Shown here one piece after another: positions 41,767 through 51,807 of a stretch of 55,407 nt of DNA. The stretch's first letter is position 1, and each line of letters starts with the position of its first letter. The notes under the pieces were generated by a model. The model ran no database searches. It was not told where the DNA came from and saw nothing but the letters and a program-made list of their open reading frames with translations. Location: positions 1 through 55,407 of the forward strand of contig NZ_MTSB01000024.1 of assembly GCF_002093745.1 (NCBI RefSeq). The letters run 5' to 3'. Position numbers and translations under genes: made by a program. The stretch is from Pseudomonas graminis. Its GTDB lineage: Bacteria > Pseudomonadota > Gammaproteobacteria > Pseudomonadales > Pseudomonadaceae.

Positions 41767-43534
41767 TGCAACTCATAGCCCAGAGGTTGAGCGCGGAGTT
41801 GCCGCGCTCAACCAGCTTCTGGGAACGGAAGCTGCCGCCCTTCTAACTCCCGCAAAAACTCGGGACGGCGAAGTCGTCTGTTTTTCTTTCCCTATTCCGT
41901 CTGATTACACCGGCAAACCTAGAACATTGCGCATCGCGTTTCCGCGCGATTTCCCTCGCGCATCGCTCAAACTCAATGTAGAGCCCTCCCCTTGGCTTGA
42001 GTGGCCCCACGCCATGAAATCAGGGCTATGCCTGCATGGGTTTCGTGAAAAACCTATTACCGGTACGCCAGAAACAGTTGTGCAGGATAGCCTCTCACGC
42101 TTTAGCACCATCCTAAATTTCGTCATAGAGGGTTCAGATCCCGACATACGCGATGCCGAGTTTCGCAATGAAATCACCAGCTACTGGAACACTCAGCTTG
42201 GCGTATCTCCCCAAGATCTGTTGCTTTTAGCGCGCCCGATATCAGGCTCAGAGCTTTATGCGACTAGCGACCCTCGGCCATCGCGACGAAATCACACTGC
42301 ATGGCTCGCGACCAGCATTGAAGCACTGAGAATCCATTTCAGACGCATCGCCGGACTTAACGTAAAAATTAGGTCACCTGCGATACCTGGTTTCTACCTA
42401 AAGCTGCAGACATTCCCTAGCGTGCGCATCCCTGACGCCGATCGTTTAATTGAATGGTTGACGCCACATCTCAATCCAGACGACTGCAGAAAGTTTCTGG
42501 ACTGGTTCGCAGGCCATGGATCCTTGGCAAATCGCTGGATCGTATTTGAGCTGCCAGGCCCAGACGGCTCCCCGGTTTATTGCCTAGACGTTCGCTCCTA
42601 CAGCAAACAACCAGACCACGGCCGTTGGTATGGCTTCCGATCGGCACGTCGATGGTCGGGAAAGAATCAGCCAAATCATGTTCCCGCTCTCGTACGCAGT
42701 GCCATCATTAACATTCTTGACCGGAATGACATTCTGTCACGAGATCTTAGCGGCGCTGCCGTAAACTTGGAAAAGGCTCGCGTCGTCATGGTTGGCGTTG
42801 GATCGCTTGGCAGCACCGTAGCCCAACAGCTGGCAAGGTCAGGTATCGGCGAGATTATTCTGATCGACCCAGATGTCCTCGAGTCTGCCAACTTAGGGCG
42901 CCATGTACTCGGCGCCGATGATTTAGGGAAATATAAAGCCATTGCGCTTGCCGAAAAAATCACTCGCGATCTACCGACCGTTAAAGCCACCCCCTATGTA
43001 GACTTCGCGGAAATGCTGCTTATCTCGAAGCCAGGATTGTTCGAAAATTCCGATGTGGTCATCGTTACTACTGCCGACTGGTCATCCGAGGTTGCGTTAT
43101 GGCGTAGGAAATCCACCGGCACTCGATGGGGTTTACTGCAGGCCTGGAGTGAACCGCACACCCTCATTGGCCATGCCTTGCTGGCTCCAGCGGGCGAATC
43201 TGATGGACGCGACCTCTTCGATGACAGTGGTAACTTCAACTTTAAATATACCGAATGGCCAAAAGGTCACGGCGTCATCTCTATCCCGGCCTGTGGCCAA
43301 AGCTTCATCCCCGGAGGCGCTTCAGGTATGGCGAACGTCTCGTCCATGGTAGCGCAAACGGCGTTGAGATCCTTGACCGCACAACTCAATGAGCAGACAT
43401 GGGTTACGACGATCTATAGGCCACATGATGCAGCCGATCGCGGAGGCATCTATAAAGGCCCAAAACTGGAAAATGGGGTCCAACATATTGTCCTAGAGCG
43501 AGAATGGCCGACGCCTGAAGGTGTGGAGGCATGA
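41750..43534 (+). CDS. CBASS Cap2, E2-E1 ubiquitin-transfer-like fusion
   Basis: The 594-residue fusion has an N-terminal E2-like domain (about 10-145) with candidate catalytic Cys94 in SGLCLHGF. A linker domain and a C-terminal ThiF/E1-like adenylation domain follow, with GVGSLG at 349-354, LIDPDVLESANLGRH and a likely catalytic Cys515 in IPACGQSF. Cap2 enzymes conjugate the C-terminus of the cyclase to target molecules and prime it. The start is TTG (41750 or 41759) overlapping the cyclase gene; no ATG is available. It overlaps cap3 by four bases (ATGA). Confidence 0.9.
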   Translation: MNALVDATHSPEVERGVAALNQLLGTEAAALLTPAKTRDGEVVCFSFPIPSDYTGKPRTLRIAFPRDFPRASLKLNVEPSPWLEWPHAMKSGLCLHGFREKPITGTPETVVQDSLSRFSTILNFVIEGSDPDIRDAEFRNEITSYWNTQLGVSPQDLLLLARPISGSELYATSDPRPSRRNHTAWLATSIEALRIHFRRIAGLNVKIRSPAIPGFYLKLQTFPSVRIPDADRLIEWLTPHLNPDDCRKFLDWFAGHGSLANRWIVFELPGPDGSPVYCLDVRSYSKQPDHGRWYGFRSARRWSGKNQPNHVPALVRSAIINILDRNDILSRDLSGAAVNLEKARVVMVGVGSLGSTVAQQLARSGIGEIILIDPDVLESANLGRHVLGADDLGKYKAIALAEKITRDLPTVKATPYVDFAEMLLISKPGLFENSDVVIVTTADWSSEVALWRRKSTGTRWGLLQAWSEPHTLIGHALLAPAGESDGRDLFDDSGNFNFKYTEWPKGHGVISIPACGQSFIPGGASGMANVSSMVAQTALRSLTAQLNEQTWVTTIYRPHDAADRGGIYKGPKLENGVQHIVLEREWPTPEGVEA

Positions 43535-44025
43535 CTGCAATTGCATGGAGCTGGTGTTGGCCTGAAATTAACAGCTGTTTGCCTGTGTCCCAAAGCGTTG
43601 CTCATGTCTTTAATCAGCACCGACAAGGCTTGTGGCGCTCTGAGCGAGGGGGGCAATTGTTCGTCGATCTTTCCAACCCGAATGGACTGATCATGACGTT
43701 GGCCACACCTCCCCACCCAAGAGATAGAGCAGGAAGGATATGGTTGGAGCTCGACGGCGAACGCTGCCAACGGGAGATTGAGTCGGCGAATGCCAAAGGA
43801 CTTCGACTTGTGGGCTATTGGCACACTCACCCGCAAACCGTCCCTGTAATCTCTCCGACAGACGTAACTAGCTTCTCAAAATTCGCGAGGCGCTATTCCA
43901 ATGAGCTGCCACACCCGATTGCTGTTATCGTTGGCCAGTCAACCGAACCTAGCGGTATCAAGGCCTGGTCATTCAGAAACGGGGCATGCCTCGAAGCAAC
44001 GATAAGCGACGATAAGCGACGTTGA
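43531..44025 (+). CDS. CBASS Cap3, JAMM/MPN isopeptidase
   Basis: The 164-residue protein is a JAB/MPN metalloprotease with all zinc ligands: His98 and His100 in YWHTHPQ, Ser108 and Asp111 in ISPTD, and a likely catalytic Glu38 in SERGGQ. Cap3 removes cyclase conjugates made by Cap2 and so tunes CBASS signalling. Its ATG overlaps the cap2 stop. Near its 3' end the ten-base unit GATAAGCGAC is directly repeated. Its stop directly abuts the stop of the convergent exonuclease gene. Confidence 0.9.
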   Translation: MTAIAWSWCWPEINSCLPVSQSVAHVFNQHRQGLWRSERGGQLFVDLSNPNGLIMTLATPPHPRDRAGRIWLELDGERCQREIESANAKGLRLVGYWHTHPQTVPVISPTDVTSFSKFARRYSNELPHPIAVIVGQSTEPSGIKAWSFRNGACLEATISDDKRR

Positions 44026-44577
44026 TTATCCCTGAGCGGCCCTACGGCGGAGCATTAAGTCGAATAGCTCCGCCTGATAGCGGGCGTCATCCAGCGCATT
44101 GTGGGTGGCAGAGCCTCGTGGCTGCAATTGTTGCGCCATGTGCGAAGATTTAGTTTGCCTCCACTGAAGGTTGAAAGCCCCCATATAGAAAGCTTTCATG
44201 TCAAGAGCTGCAAAGCCAAAAGGATTTTCGCCTAAGTATTTGTGAAAGTAGAAATTCACAAACGACCAATCAAAGGGTGCGTTCAGCCCTACAAAAATCG
44301 CTTTTTGGCCGTTTACGTTGACCTGCGAAACCCACTCAGCAAGCTTCTTCATCGCCTCGAATGGCGTAAGGCCTGTTTTAGCTAATTCACCAAGATCGAA
44401 TCCCGTTACACCTAGGGATTCGGGGTCATGCTTTGGGCTATCCGGCTTTATCTCCAAATAGATCGCATCCTGTGCCCGCCCCACAACACAGGCCCCTAAA
44501 GAGAGCATACTAAACTCACCGGGTATCGGCCCAGAGGCCTCGATATCTACAGAAATATAGAGCTCTTCACTTTCCAC
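44026..44577 (-). CDS. DEDDh 3'-5' exonuclease (DnaQ/RNase T-like)
   Basis: The 183-residue protein has a complete DEDDh site: Asp11 and Glu13 in VDIEASG, Asp103 in NAPFDWSF, and His159 with Asp164 in HNALDDARYQ. These enzymes trim DNA or RNA 3' ends. It is on the opposite strand to the CBASS genes, and its stop codon touches the cap3 stop with no base between, so transcripts of the two probably overlap. It lies between cap3 and the TM-SAVED gene. Exonucleases occasionally accompany CBASS, but this one is not a standard Cap component, and its role here is inferred from context only. Confidence 0.85.
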   Translation of the reverse strand: MESEELYISVDIEASGPIPGEFSMLSLGACVVGRAQDAIYLEIKPDSPKHDPESLGVTGFDLGELAKTGLTPFEAMKKLAEWVSQVNVNGQKAIFVGLNAPFDWSFVNFYFHKYLGENPFGFAALDMKAFYMGAFNLQWRQTKSSHMAQQLQPRGSATHNALDDARYQAELFDLMLRRRAAQG

Positions 44578-44878
44578 TAATTTGCTCCTGACGTCAGACG
44601 TTGATGCATAGGTTAGAAAGAATATCAGAGCATCACTCTCTGTTCGAGCACCGATGCGCTCACAAGGAAGCCCTACCCCGGACGCCTCACAACAGGAGCC
44701 AATTCGATACTGATCAGTGTAAGCAGAGCCCAGCCAATCGGGTTCTGCTTGGACTATGAAATTCGGAAAGCTCTAATTTCTAGCCCCACCGAATTCTGCG
44801 TTCACCTATGGCGACCATCTCAGAACCAAGACAGTACTGATTTAGTAATAAATCACTACTGCGCAATAAACCAGCGCA

Positions 44879-45255
44879 CTAGGCGTACGGTGTTCGCGCG
44901 AGCCTTGAGTCTACAGTGCTTACTCCATACTTGGATTCCCATTCCTTAAGTGTCTGGTAATTGCCCCCTCAGGTCTCAATCCCCTCCCCGGCATGAGGGT
45001 TCTCGCATCCTTCACATTACGGGCCCTACTGGTATTTTTGACTGGGTGAGTATCAATTTCTAACCGAATGGCAGGATCCAAAATCGCAACTACATCACGC
45101 ATGCTATAACCATGTTCTCCGGACAGTGAACGCAACTTTTCCTCTAACTCAAAGTTCCTGCTTCAGAGCGTTATATTTTTCAAGCTTTCAGACTCTGCCG
45201 ATTGATGGGCGAACATCTGCTCAAGCGCACGAAATTCTGCGAGCCTAGAAATGGC
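44879..45255 (-). pseudogene. Decayed MvaT-family (H-NS-like) gene
   Basis: Translation pieces match the MvaT plan in order: AISRLAEFRALEQMFAHQSA, SESLKN, a TGA stop, then FELEEKLRSLSGEHGYSMRD and VVAILDP. After a frame change come ENPHAGEGIET, a second TGA, and GGNYQTLKEWESKYGVSTV, which corresponds to the AT-hook-like C-terminus of MvaT (usually GGNH). Two nonsense codons, one frameshift and the lack of an ATG mean it is not functional. MvaT proteins silence AT-rich foreign DNA, so this was probably an island-borne silencer. Flanking stretches 44578-44878 and 45256-45522 show nothing else. Confidence 0.82.
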
Positions 45256-45522
45256 ACACACCCATAGTTAACGAGGGAGTCAACAACATTCAATCATTGC
45301 TTGCGAAGTCAACCAAGCCTGATTTTTTCCGCCCTCCTTGAATCGATCAGGGATGATTCATTCTTCAGCGATAAATTAAGCCTATCCCTTTGGTCTCGTC
45401 CTCCCAGTTACAGCTGGAAACTTGCAAATCTTGGTGGCTTTTTCGCGCGCCTTCCCTGATTATTTTCGGCAACGACGCACTGCTGTAAGCAGACCCACAC
45501 ACTTCAAAATAAGGATTTATGG

Positions 45523-46635
45523 ATGCTTAAGGAAGAATTGCTGAGCTGGGGACGAAAAATCGTCGACTGGTTCGTTCGCCCCAAAAATATTGGCGTCTGC
45601 CTTATCCGCTATGGGACGGTGATTATTGGAGCCTCACTCGCCGGAGGCCTGGTTGGGACAATCAGGTACATAAGCGCATCGACCCAACTGCAAGCAAACA
45701 TAGATACCACTGGAGGACCAGCTGCGTGGATGGCTATCGCCGCTTTCGTTGTAGGAGTGCTGATGATCTTCGTAGGAGTTCTCCTAAACCTTCAGAGCCA
45801 AAAACAGCTGGCCCGGCAACGGGTGCTCTTGCTTGAGCAAAAAGGGCTGTTCAAGATCGATAGCCCGTTGGACGCAGCGGTCAAGAATACGGTCGGAGGC
45901 ACAGTTGATACCATCCTCGTCGATATACGGGAGGGGGTTATAGAAGGGCGCATCTCTCAACCAGAAATTGCCCTACAAAAGGTAGTGGACGGCAGAGGTG
46001 ACTTGGTGCGCCGTCTCGATGGACAGAATAAAAACGATATCACGATCGCCTATGGTGGACTCATGCCTGTGCCGTTCACCTTCCTCACTGGCTGCTTGCT
46101 GGATGACGAAGGGGGTGGAATCAAAGTGTTCGACTGGGACCGGTTGGGTGCAGGCCAGTGGCGCCTCATTCAAAGTGATGTTGATGACGGGCAGCGACTA
46201 GTGGCTGTAACCAACCTCGTCGATGTTGGAGAGCAAATCGTGCTCGCTCTTTCAATATCATATCCGGTCGATGAACCTGCGATAGCAGCTACCTTCTTAA
46301 ACATTCAAATCATGCACATGAAAATTAATGAGCTGTCGTCCAACGCTCACTGGTCTTTGGAAAAGCAAAGCGCTTTAGCCGAGCAGTTCCTTCAAGTGCT
46401 GAAAGAACTTTCTGGCCGAGGGGTGAAGCACATTCATCTGGTTATCGCCGCCCCGAATAGCGTGGTCTTCAATCTCGGGCGTATTTACGACAGGAGACTT
46501 TTACCAGCCGCAACCGTTTACCAATACGAGCGTACTTGCATCCCGCCCTATCCATGGGGAGTCGCGCTCCCTTCTCACAGTCTTACTCAGCCAACAATCG
46601 TGCACACTCACCGCCACGTTTCAGCAGGCCCTTAG
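45523..46635 (+). CDS. Transmembrane SAVED effector (2TM-SAVED)
   Basis: The 370-residue protein has two N-terminal membrane helices, about 24-48 (LIRYGTVIIGASLAGGLVG) and about 67-90 (MAIAAFVVGVLMIFVGVLL). A cytoplasmic C-terminal SAVED domain (about 200-360) is recognised by VALSISYP-like, HIHLVIAAPNSVVFNLGR and YQYER...YPWGVALP stretches. SAVED domains bind cyclic oligonucleotides made by CD-NTases, and fused helices would damage the inner membrane on activation. It lies 1.5 kb past cap3, separated by the exonuclease and the mvaT relic. AAGGAT precedes the ATG. Confidence 0.85.
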   Translation: MLKEELLSWGRKIVDWFVRPKNIGVCLIRYGTVIIGASLAGGLVGTIRYISASTQLQANIDTTGGPAAWMAIAAFVVGVLMIFVGVLLNLQSQKQLARQRVLLLEQKGLFKIDSPLDAAVKNTVGGTVDTILVDIREGVIEGRISQPEIALQKVVDGRGDLVRRLDGQNKNDITIAYGGLMPVPFTFLTGCLLDDEGGGIKVFDWDRLGAGQWRLIQSDVDDGQRLVAVTNLVDVGEQIVLALSISYPVDEPAIAATFLNIQIMHMKINELSSNAHWSLEKQSALAEQFLQVLKELSGRGVKHIHLVIAAPNSVVFNLGRIYDRRLLPAATVYQYERTCIPPYPWGVALPSHSLTQPTIVHTHRHVSAGP

Positions 46636-47244
46636 GATTGAATGGCTGACCAACCAAAGCGGAGAGGGAAATTCGCCTCTGTCTAACGTCCAACAACGGG
46701 CCGCGCTTATACGCTGGCCCGTTCAATCAACGGCCGATGAGGCCTACTCACTCGCTCTCGGCGATCCAATCGCAATGCCAGGACCTGACGCTGCACTGCA
46801 TAGCCTGCATCCACATCCAGTCGAGGCATTTGCTCAGCTTCGGAGCTATCGCTAACTCAGAGTGCTGTGAACAAACAAATTCGTAAGCGTCCGGCCAAGA
46901 CATCTACCCCTCCTCGCAAAGCCAAGGCATGGTATGCACTTAAATTGGTGATGATTGGAAGCTCACAACAGCGTGGCCAACGGCCTGTTCCATGATCGTC
47001 ATGGAGCGGCTCATTGCCGCAGGGGTGAAGTTGCTACAGAGCGTGCTTGCTCATCTACAGGGTCGCTGCGCTCAAGCCTGGATACGGCCCAGGCGGTGAT
47101 TTTTGGAATCGTCGGAATTTCAGATCATCCGATCCCACTTCTAGTACGCCGCGCCCATTTCGCATTTCGCATTGCGCGCGGCGTTAGGATGGGCGGCTAT
47201 GCCTTGCCGACATCACGTATTGATATCGAGATTACGCTGCGGAA
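46636..47244. other. Unassigned stretch after the TM-SAVED gene
   Basis: A frame open from inside the end of the TM-SAVED gene to a TAA at about 46,856 (IEWLTNQSGEGNSPL to LRSYR) has no normal start. A GTG at 46867 opens a short frame MNKQIRKRPAKTSTPPRKAK of 48 codons. Another short frame near 46,993 reads MIVMERLIAAGVKLLQ. These could be remnants of one decayed gene, but no family was recognised, so none is called as a gene. Confidence 0.4.
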
Positions 47245-47991
47245 TCATGTGTGCATTCGGTAGCCAAAACTGAGATCTTTGATCATTTTTATCGTCTTTT
47301 CTACGGCATCTGGCAACGGGGCAAAAATCGACTCCAATTGGGTAAAGTAATCTTGTGTGACCGCCCAGAAATGCCCTGGCATTTCGTGATCTGCCAGATT
47401 CTCAAACACCCCACCTTTGCCAAAAATCCGTTCCAGGTACATAGCTACCCCATGGAGTTTAGACTGCCAATTCCACGGATAAACATCTTTCATTTCGTCC
47501 GACATTTTCATCGAGGGCTGAATGATGGCTGTTCCGTGAGATAGCACGTTTCTCAGTGCAAACAGCACCGTGATAGCTTCTTTAGTTTCCGGCTTGACGG
47601 CCTTGTCGACGGACACATCGAGGTACAGTTCGATGTGTCGCTTCAACGCTTCCCACCCTCCACTCATTTCTACTTCGGCTTGAAATTTCGCTAACAGTTG
47701 CTCCATTTTATTTAGGGCGGTCTGTCCAGCCGCACTGCCCTGAGCGACTGCTTCGTTGACATCGTGACGAAGCCTGTGGGTGAGAATGCTGCGAAGCGTA
47801 CCCTCGATGATTGACGCATTGAGGATGAGGATTGCGAACGCGTTATTGTAGTTGACCCAGTCAACTGGATCTTCATTCTTACTCTCAGCACGATAGCTCT
47901 CCAAACGCCATAGTCTTCGGTGTTCTAAGCCGAGAGTTTCGTACGCAATAACCAGTGACGATGCCGTTTCGAAAACTTTAAACGCTGCCAT
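47245..47991 (-). CDS. HEPN-motif hypothetical protein
   Basis: The 248-residue helical protein has an Arg-Asn-x3-His signature, Arg147 to His152 in LFALRNVLSHGTA, which matches the Rx4-6H catalytic motif of HEPN ribonucleases. An N-terminal helix pair includes NNAFAILILNASIIEGTLRS, a typical HEPN substrate-side helix. No signal peptide or TM helix is evident. It lies on the opposite strand between the two SAVED effector genes. A GGA about nine bases upstream supports the ATG. HEPN proteins often act as toxins or defence RNases; that function here is inference. Confidence 0.72.
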   Translation of the reverse strand: MAAFKVFETASSLVIAYETLGLEHRRLWRLESYRAESKNEDPVDWVNYNNAFAILILNASIIEGTLRSILTHRLRHDVNEAVAQGSAAGQTALNKMEQLLAKFQAEVEMSGGWEALKRHIELYLDVSVDKAVKPETKEAITVLFALRNVLSHGTAIIQPSMKMSDEMKDVYPWNWQSKLHGVAMYLERIFGKGGVFENLADHEMPGHFWAVTQDYFTQLESIFAPLPDAVEKTIKMIKDLSFGYRMHT

Positions 47992-48238
47992 AATCTATTC
48001 CTTCGAGGGATTGTCCATTGCTCACGCGGCTGGGCCACCGTGCTTTAGGGGAGGGATGGCTCCTTGCGCAGTAATCTGATCGGCTGCGCGGGCTATTTCA
48101 TGAGTGCTGAGTTAACGACCTCCAAAGCAGAGAAGTCGTCCACTGGTTAGGGCATTGGTTGGTCCGCTGAATGTATCGGGTTCGTATGCCTGCGCCTACC
48201 ACCGCGCGTGCCCATAGCTTTGGTGGCGATTCAACTTC

Positions 48239-48586
48239 GTGCCAGTAACAGTCATCGATAATCCCTCTAACAATGCACGGATTGTTCAGGAAGAGCAGTT
48301 CTCCCCCTTGGTCCCAATCATTGCCTACGACGACATCGACCAAACGATTCAGTGGGCGAACGACAGTCCGTTCGGTCTGGGTGGTTCCATTTGGGGCCGG
48401 GATGTGAAACGCGCTGTTGCGGTCGCCAATCAGATCGACGCCGGTACTGTCTGGGTCAACGAGATACATAACTCAAGCATAGATATGCCGTTCGGCGGTC
48501 ACAAACAATCCGGCCTGGGAACCGAACATGGGCATGAAGGCCGACTGCTCTTTACCAATCCTAAAGTCATTGCGATTAAGAAGTAG
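48239..48586 (+). pseudogene. C-terminal fragment of an aldehyde dehydrogenase gene
   Basis: About 115 residues match the C-terminal third of ALDH enzymes: VPVTVIDNP, EEQFSPLVPI, NDSPFGLGGSIWG, ANQIDAGTVWVN and PFGGHKQSGLG. The NAD domain and catalytic Cys are absent, and homology stops abruptly near 48,230. It is a relic, probably left by recombination. It is preceded by 240 bases (47992-48238) and followed by 245 bases (48587-48831) without a recognised gene. Confidence 0.85.
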
Positions 48587-48831
48587 CCCATCGGTGCTCA
48601 GCCCACATCTGGCCTGGCTGTCGGTGAACTGAAGGTTCAGGCCAGCTGATTCCTCCTCAGCTAGGAATCAAAACTGGGGGCTCCAGACCGGCGAAATGAT
48701 CCCCGGCTCGAGCGCCCAGCGCCTAAGGAGGTACCCGAGCTCAAACATTTCCCCGTTGTATACGCGGCCTCCCCACGCATCATGAGGAGTGCTAGTATGC
48801 GCCGCTATGTATATAGATACAGGCACACTTT

Positions 48832-50133
48832 ATGGAATCAGCATCTGCTAAGCCGCCAAAAAACACTGCCGAAAAAAATGCTCCAACCAAGTCGAAAGAT
48901 AAAGGACGCAATGGCGATTTGGGCGAAAGAGACCAGCGCTTATTGTGGGGGCGCGCTGCTGGTAGGTGCCAACGCTGCAACATTGATGTCAGCCGGGATC
49001 GTCTGAGCTGGAGAGCCTACAACCTCTCGGAAAATGCTCACGTCACGGCGTCCTCCGTCAATGGTGTCCGTGGAACAACGGAGAATTCTGCGGCTCTTGC
49101 TGACAAGCTGGAAAATCACCTCCTCTTATGCCGCGATTGTCACAAGATCATTGATGACAAACGTCGGGGAGAGATGCTTTTTCCCACAGACTTGTTGCTC
49201 AAGCTAAAGCACGACCAGGAAGCTTTGGTACAACGTCTCATGGCACTCGCTAAGAAACCGCAGAGTGTAGCTGTCTATATCAGTGCGGCTGTTGGGCAAA
49301 CACGCCTGCAACCACTTGTGATCGATGACATTAATACGGCAATCGTAAACGCCGGCTTAATCCCAGCGCTAAACCACCCCATCCACATCGACCTGCTTGC
49401 CCTTCTTGAAGTCGATACACTTGATAGCGATCCAGCGTTCTGGGCAATGGCAGTCAAGCTGACCCGGCAAAGGCTGGAAGCCAAGATCCTTGAAGGAGCA
49501 CACAAAAAATTTAGCGAGGTCGAGCATTTCAGTTTATTTGGGATAGCGCCAATCCCTGTATTGGCTTTGCTGGGCAATCTCATCCCTGACACACGTAAGG
49601 CCATGATTTACGAGCCCGTGTGGGACGAAATCAACCCCGGTCGCGAACCGCTTCGTCCAATAATCGATATTGATATTCATCAGTATGATCGAGACCCTGA
49701 AACTTGGTGCTGGCCTGAAGAACGCAGACAACCTTCGCCGGTCTTCAGCCACCTCCACCGAGCTGGCCCCACTCTCCAAGAAGGTGGCGATATTGCAGTA
49801 TTATGCGAGTTGTCCTTCCCAACTCACCTGGATTTGGTCGAAGCCGCTCTTCCGGGTGTACCGGTTTACCATTTCTTCGCAAGCGACATAACCCCCGATA
49901 TCATCCAAGCGCCCGCGGACGTAAAGGCCTTCACGGCCGCATTCAGAAAACTATTAAGCAAGCTTGAGCGTGATCATGGACACAACGCGCATGTGCATGT
50001 ATTCGGATCGCTACCGATATCCTGTGCCATAGCGCTGGGCCGGATTCAGGTGAAAGGAAGCGTTCCGATGACCATCCATAACCTGCAGCAAAATCCGAAC
50101 CGCTATGAGCGCGGACTCACCTTGCCATCTTAG
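48832..50133 (+). CDS. HNH-SAVED nuclease effector (CBASS Cap5 type)
   Basis: The 433-residue protein joins an N-terminal HNH nuclease (about 38-110) to a C-terminal SAVED sensor. The HNH part shows Cys46 and Cys49 in GRCQRC, His70 in ENAHVTA, Asn95 in LENHLLLC and Cys100, Cys103 and His104 in CRDCHKIID. The SAVED part ends HVHVFGSLPISCAIALGRI and LQQNPNRYERGLTL. Cap5 effectors degrade DNA when bound by a cyclic dinucleotide; to my recollection a P. syringae Cap5 responds to 3',2'-cGAMP. It has no adjacent cyclase; the nearest is cap1, about 7 kb upstream. The ribosome site is weak. Confidence 0.9.
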   Translation: MESASAKPPKNTAEKNAPTKSKDKGRNGDLGERDQRLLWGRAAGRCQRCNIDVSRDRLSWRAYNLSENAHVTASSVNGVRGTTENSAALADKLENHLLLCRDCHKIIDDKRRGEMLFPTDLLLKLKHDQEALVQRLMALAKKPQSVAVYISAAVGQTRLQPLVIDDINTAIVNAGLIPALNHPIHIDLLALLEVDTLDSDPAFWAMAVKLTRQRLEAKILEGAHKKFSEVEHFSLFGIAPIPVLALLGNLIPDTRKAMIYEPVWDEINPGREPLRPIIDIDIHQYDRDPETWCWPEERRQPSPVFSHLHRAGPTLQEGGDIAVLCELSFPTHLDLVEAALPGVPVYHFFASDITPDIIQAPADVKAFTAAFRKLLSKLERDHGHNAHVHVFGSLPISCAIALGRIQVKGSVPMTIHNLQQNPNRYERGLTLPS

Positions 50134-50166
50134 ATCCACAACATTTGTGAGATCCAGCTGTAGTGG

Positions 50167-51065
<899 letters not shown>

Positions 51066-51072
51066 CTTTTTT
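51066..51072 (-). promoter_or_regulatory. Programmed -1 frameshift slippery site
   Basis: AAAAAAG on the minus strand lies inside the orfA-orfB overlap, and a -1 slip there joins the two frames exactly. This is the standard OrfAB fusion signal of IS3 elements. Confidence 0.8.
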
Positions 51073-51392
51073 AAAATGGATTTCTCCCGCTCAAGACGAG
51101 CGATCCTGGCTTCCAGCTCCTGAATTTTCTGCTGCTCGGGCGTCATGGCTTTGCTCTGAGGCGTTACGCCATTGCGCTCCTGCTGGAGCTGGCTCACCCA
51201 GCGACGCAGCGCAGATTCCACCACCCCAAGCGAGCGGGCGGCTTCGATATGGCTATAGCCTTGGTCGAGCACGAGGCCTGCGGCCTCGCGTTTGAATTCA
51301 GCGGAGAAGGTACAGCGTTGTTTGGACATCAGACACCTCTATCTGGCGATATTCTCGCCTAAATGAGTGTCCGGAATCATTAGACCACTACA

Positions 51393-51807
51393 ACTGAGCA
51401 TGTCATCAAAGGCAACTGTGCTCAGTTTTGGGGTACTGGCTAACAGGGGGGCTAGCGCTTGGGTTCGTTGTGTTAGGGACGATGGTGTCCAGGTATTGCA
51501 ACGCGCTCCCAAAAGTCTGGTCATTTTGGTGCCTTAACTCCAAAAGTCCACTAATTTTGACATTGCATGTTAAGTCATCAAGAAAAAAGCGTTAAAAATC
51601 AATGGGCCGTATGCTGAGCAAATCTGGAAAGTGGGGCTCGCTTGTAAAACCGTGTTAAGACCTGAAGCCATTTCATCCTGCATGAAATGGCTTCTGAAAA
51701 AAGTGTTGCCTACTGGCGGCCTTTTTTACTTCGACGGAACGGGAAGTCCTAAGCAGATGATTTAGAAAACACAGAACCATTAATTGATAGATGACGCATT
51801 TCAGTTA
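51393..51807. other. Non-coding stretch between the IS and mcrC
   Basis: No gene was recognised. The stretch near 51,540-51,700 is AT-rich, and GAAATGGCTTC-type short repeats near 51,670-51,697 flank a CATTTCATCCTGCATGAAATG inverted repeat. Confidence 0.4.

Noticed and set aside
46955..47263. 102-codon plus-strand open frame
   Set aside because: Composition is not convincingly coding, and it runs into the 3' end of the HEPN gene on the other strand.
48098..48469. Minus-strand open frame of 123 codons over the ALDH fragment
   Set aside because: The opposite strand shows clear ALDH homology; this frame is its shadow.
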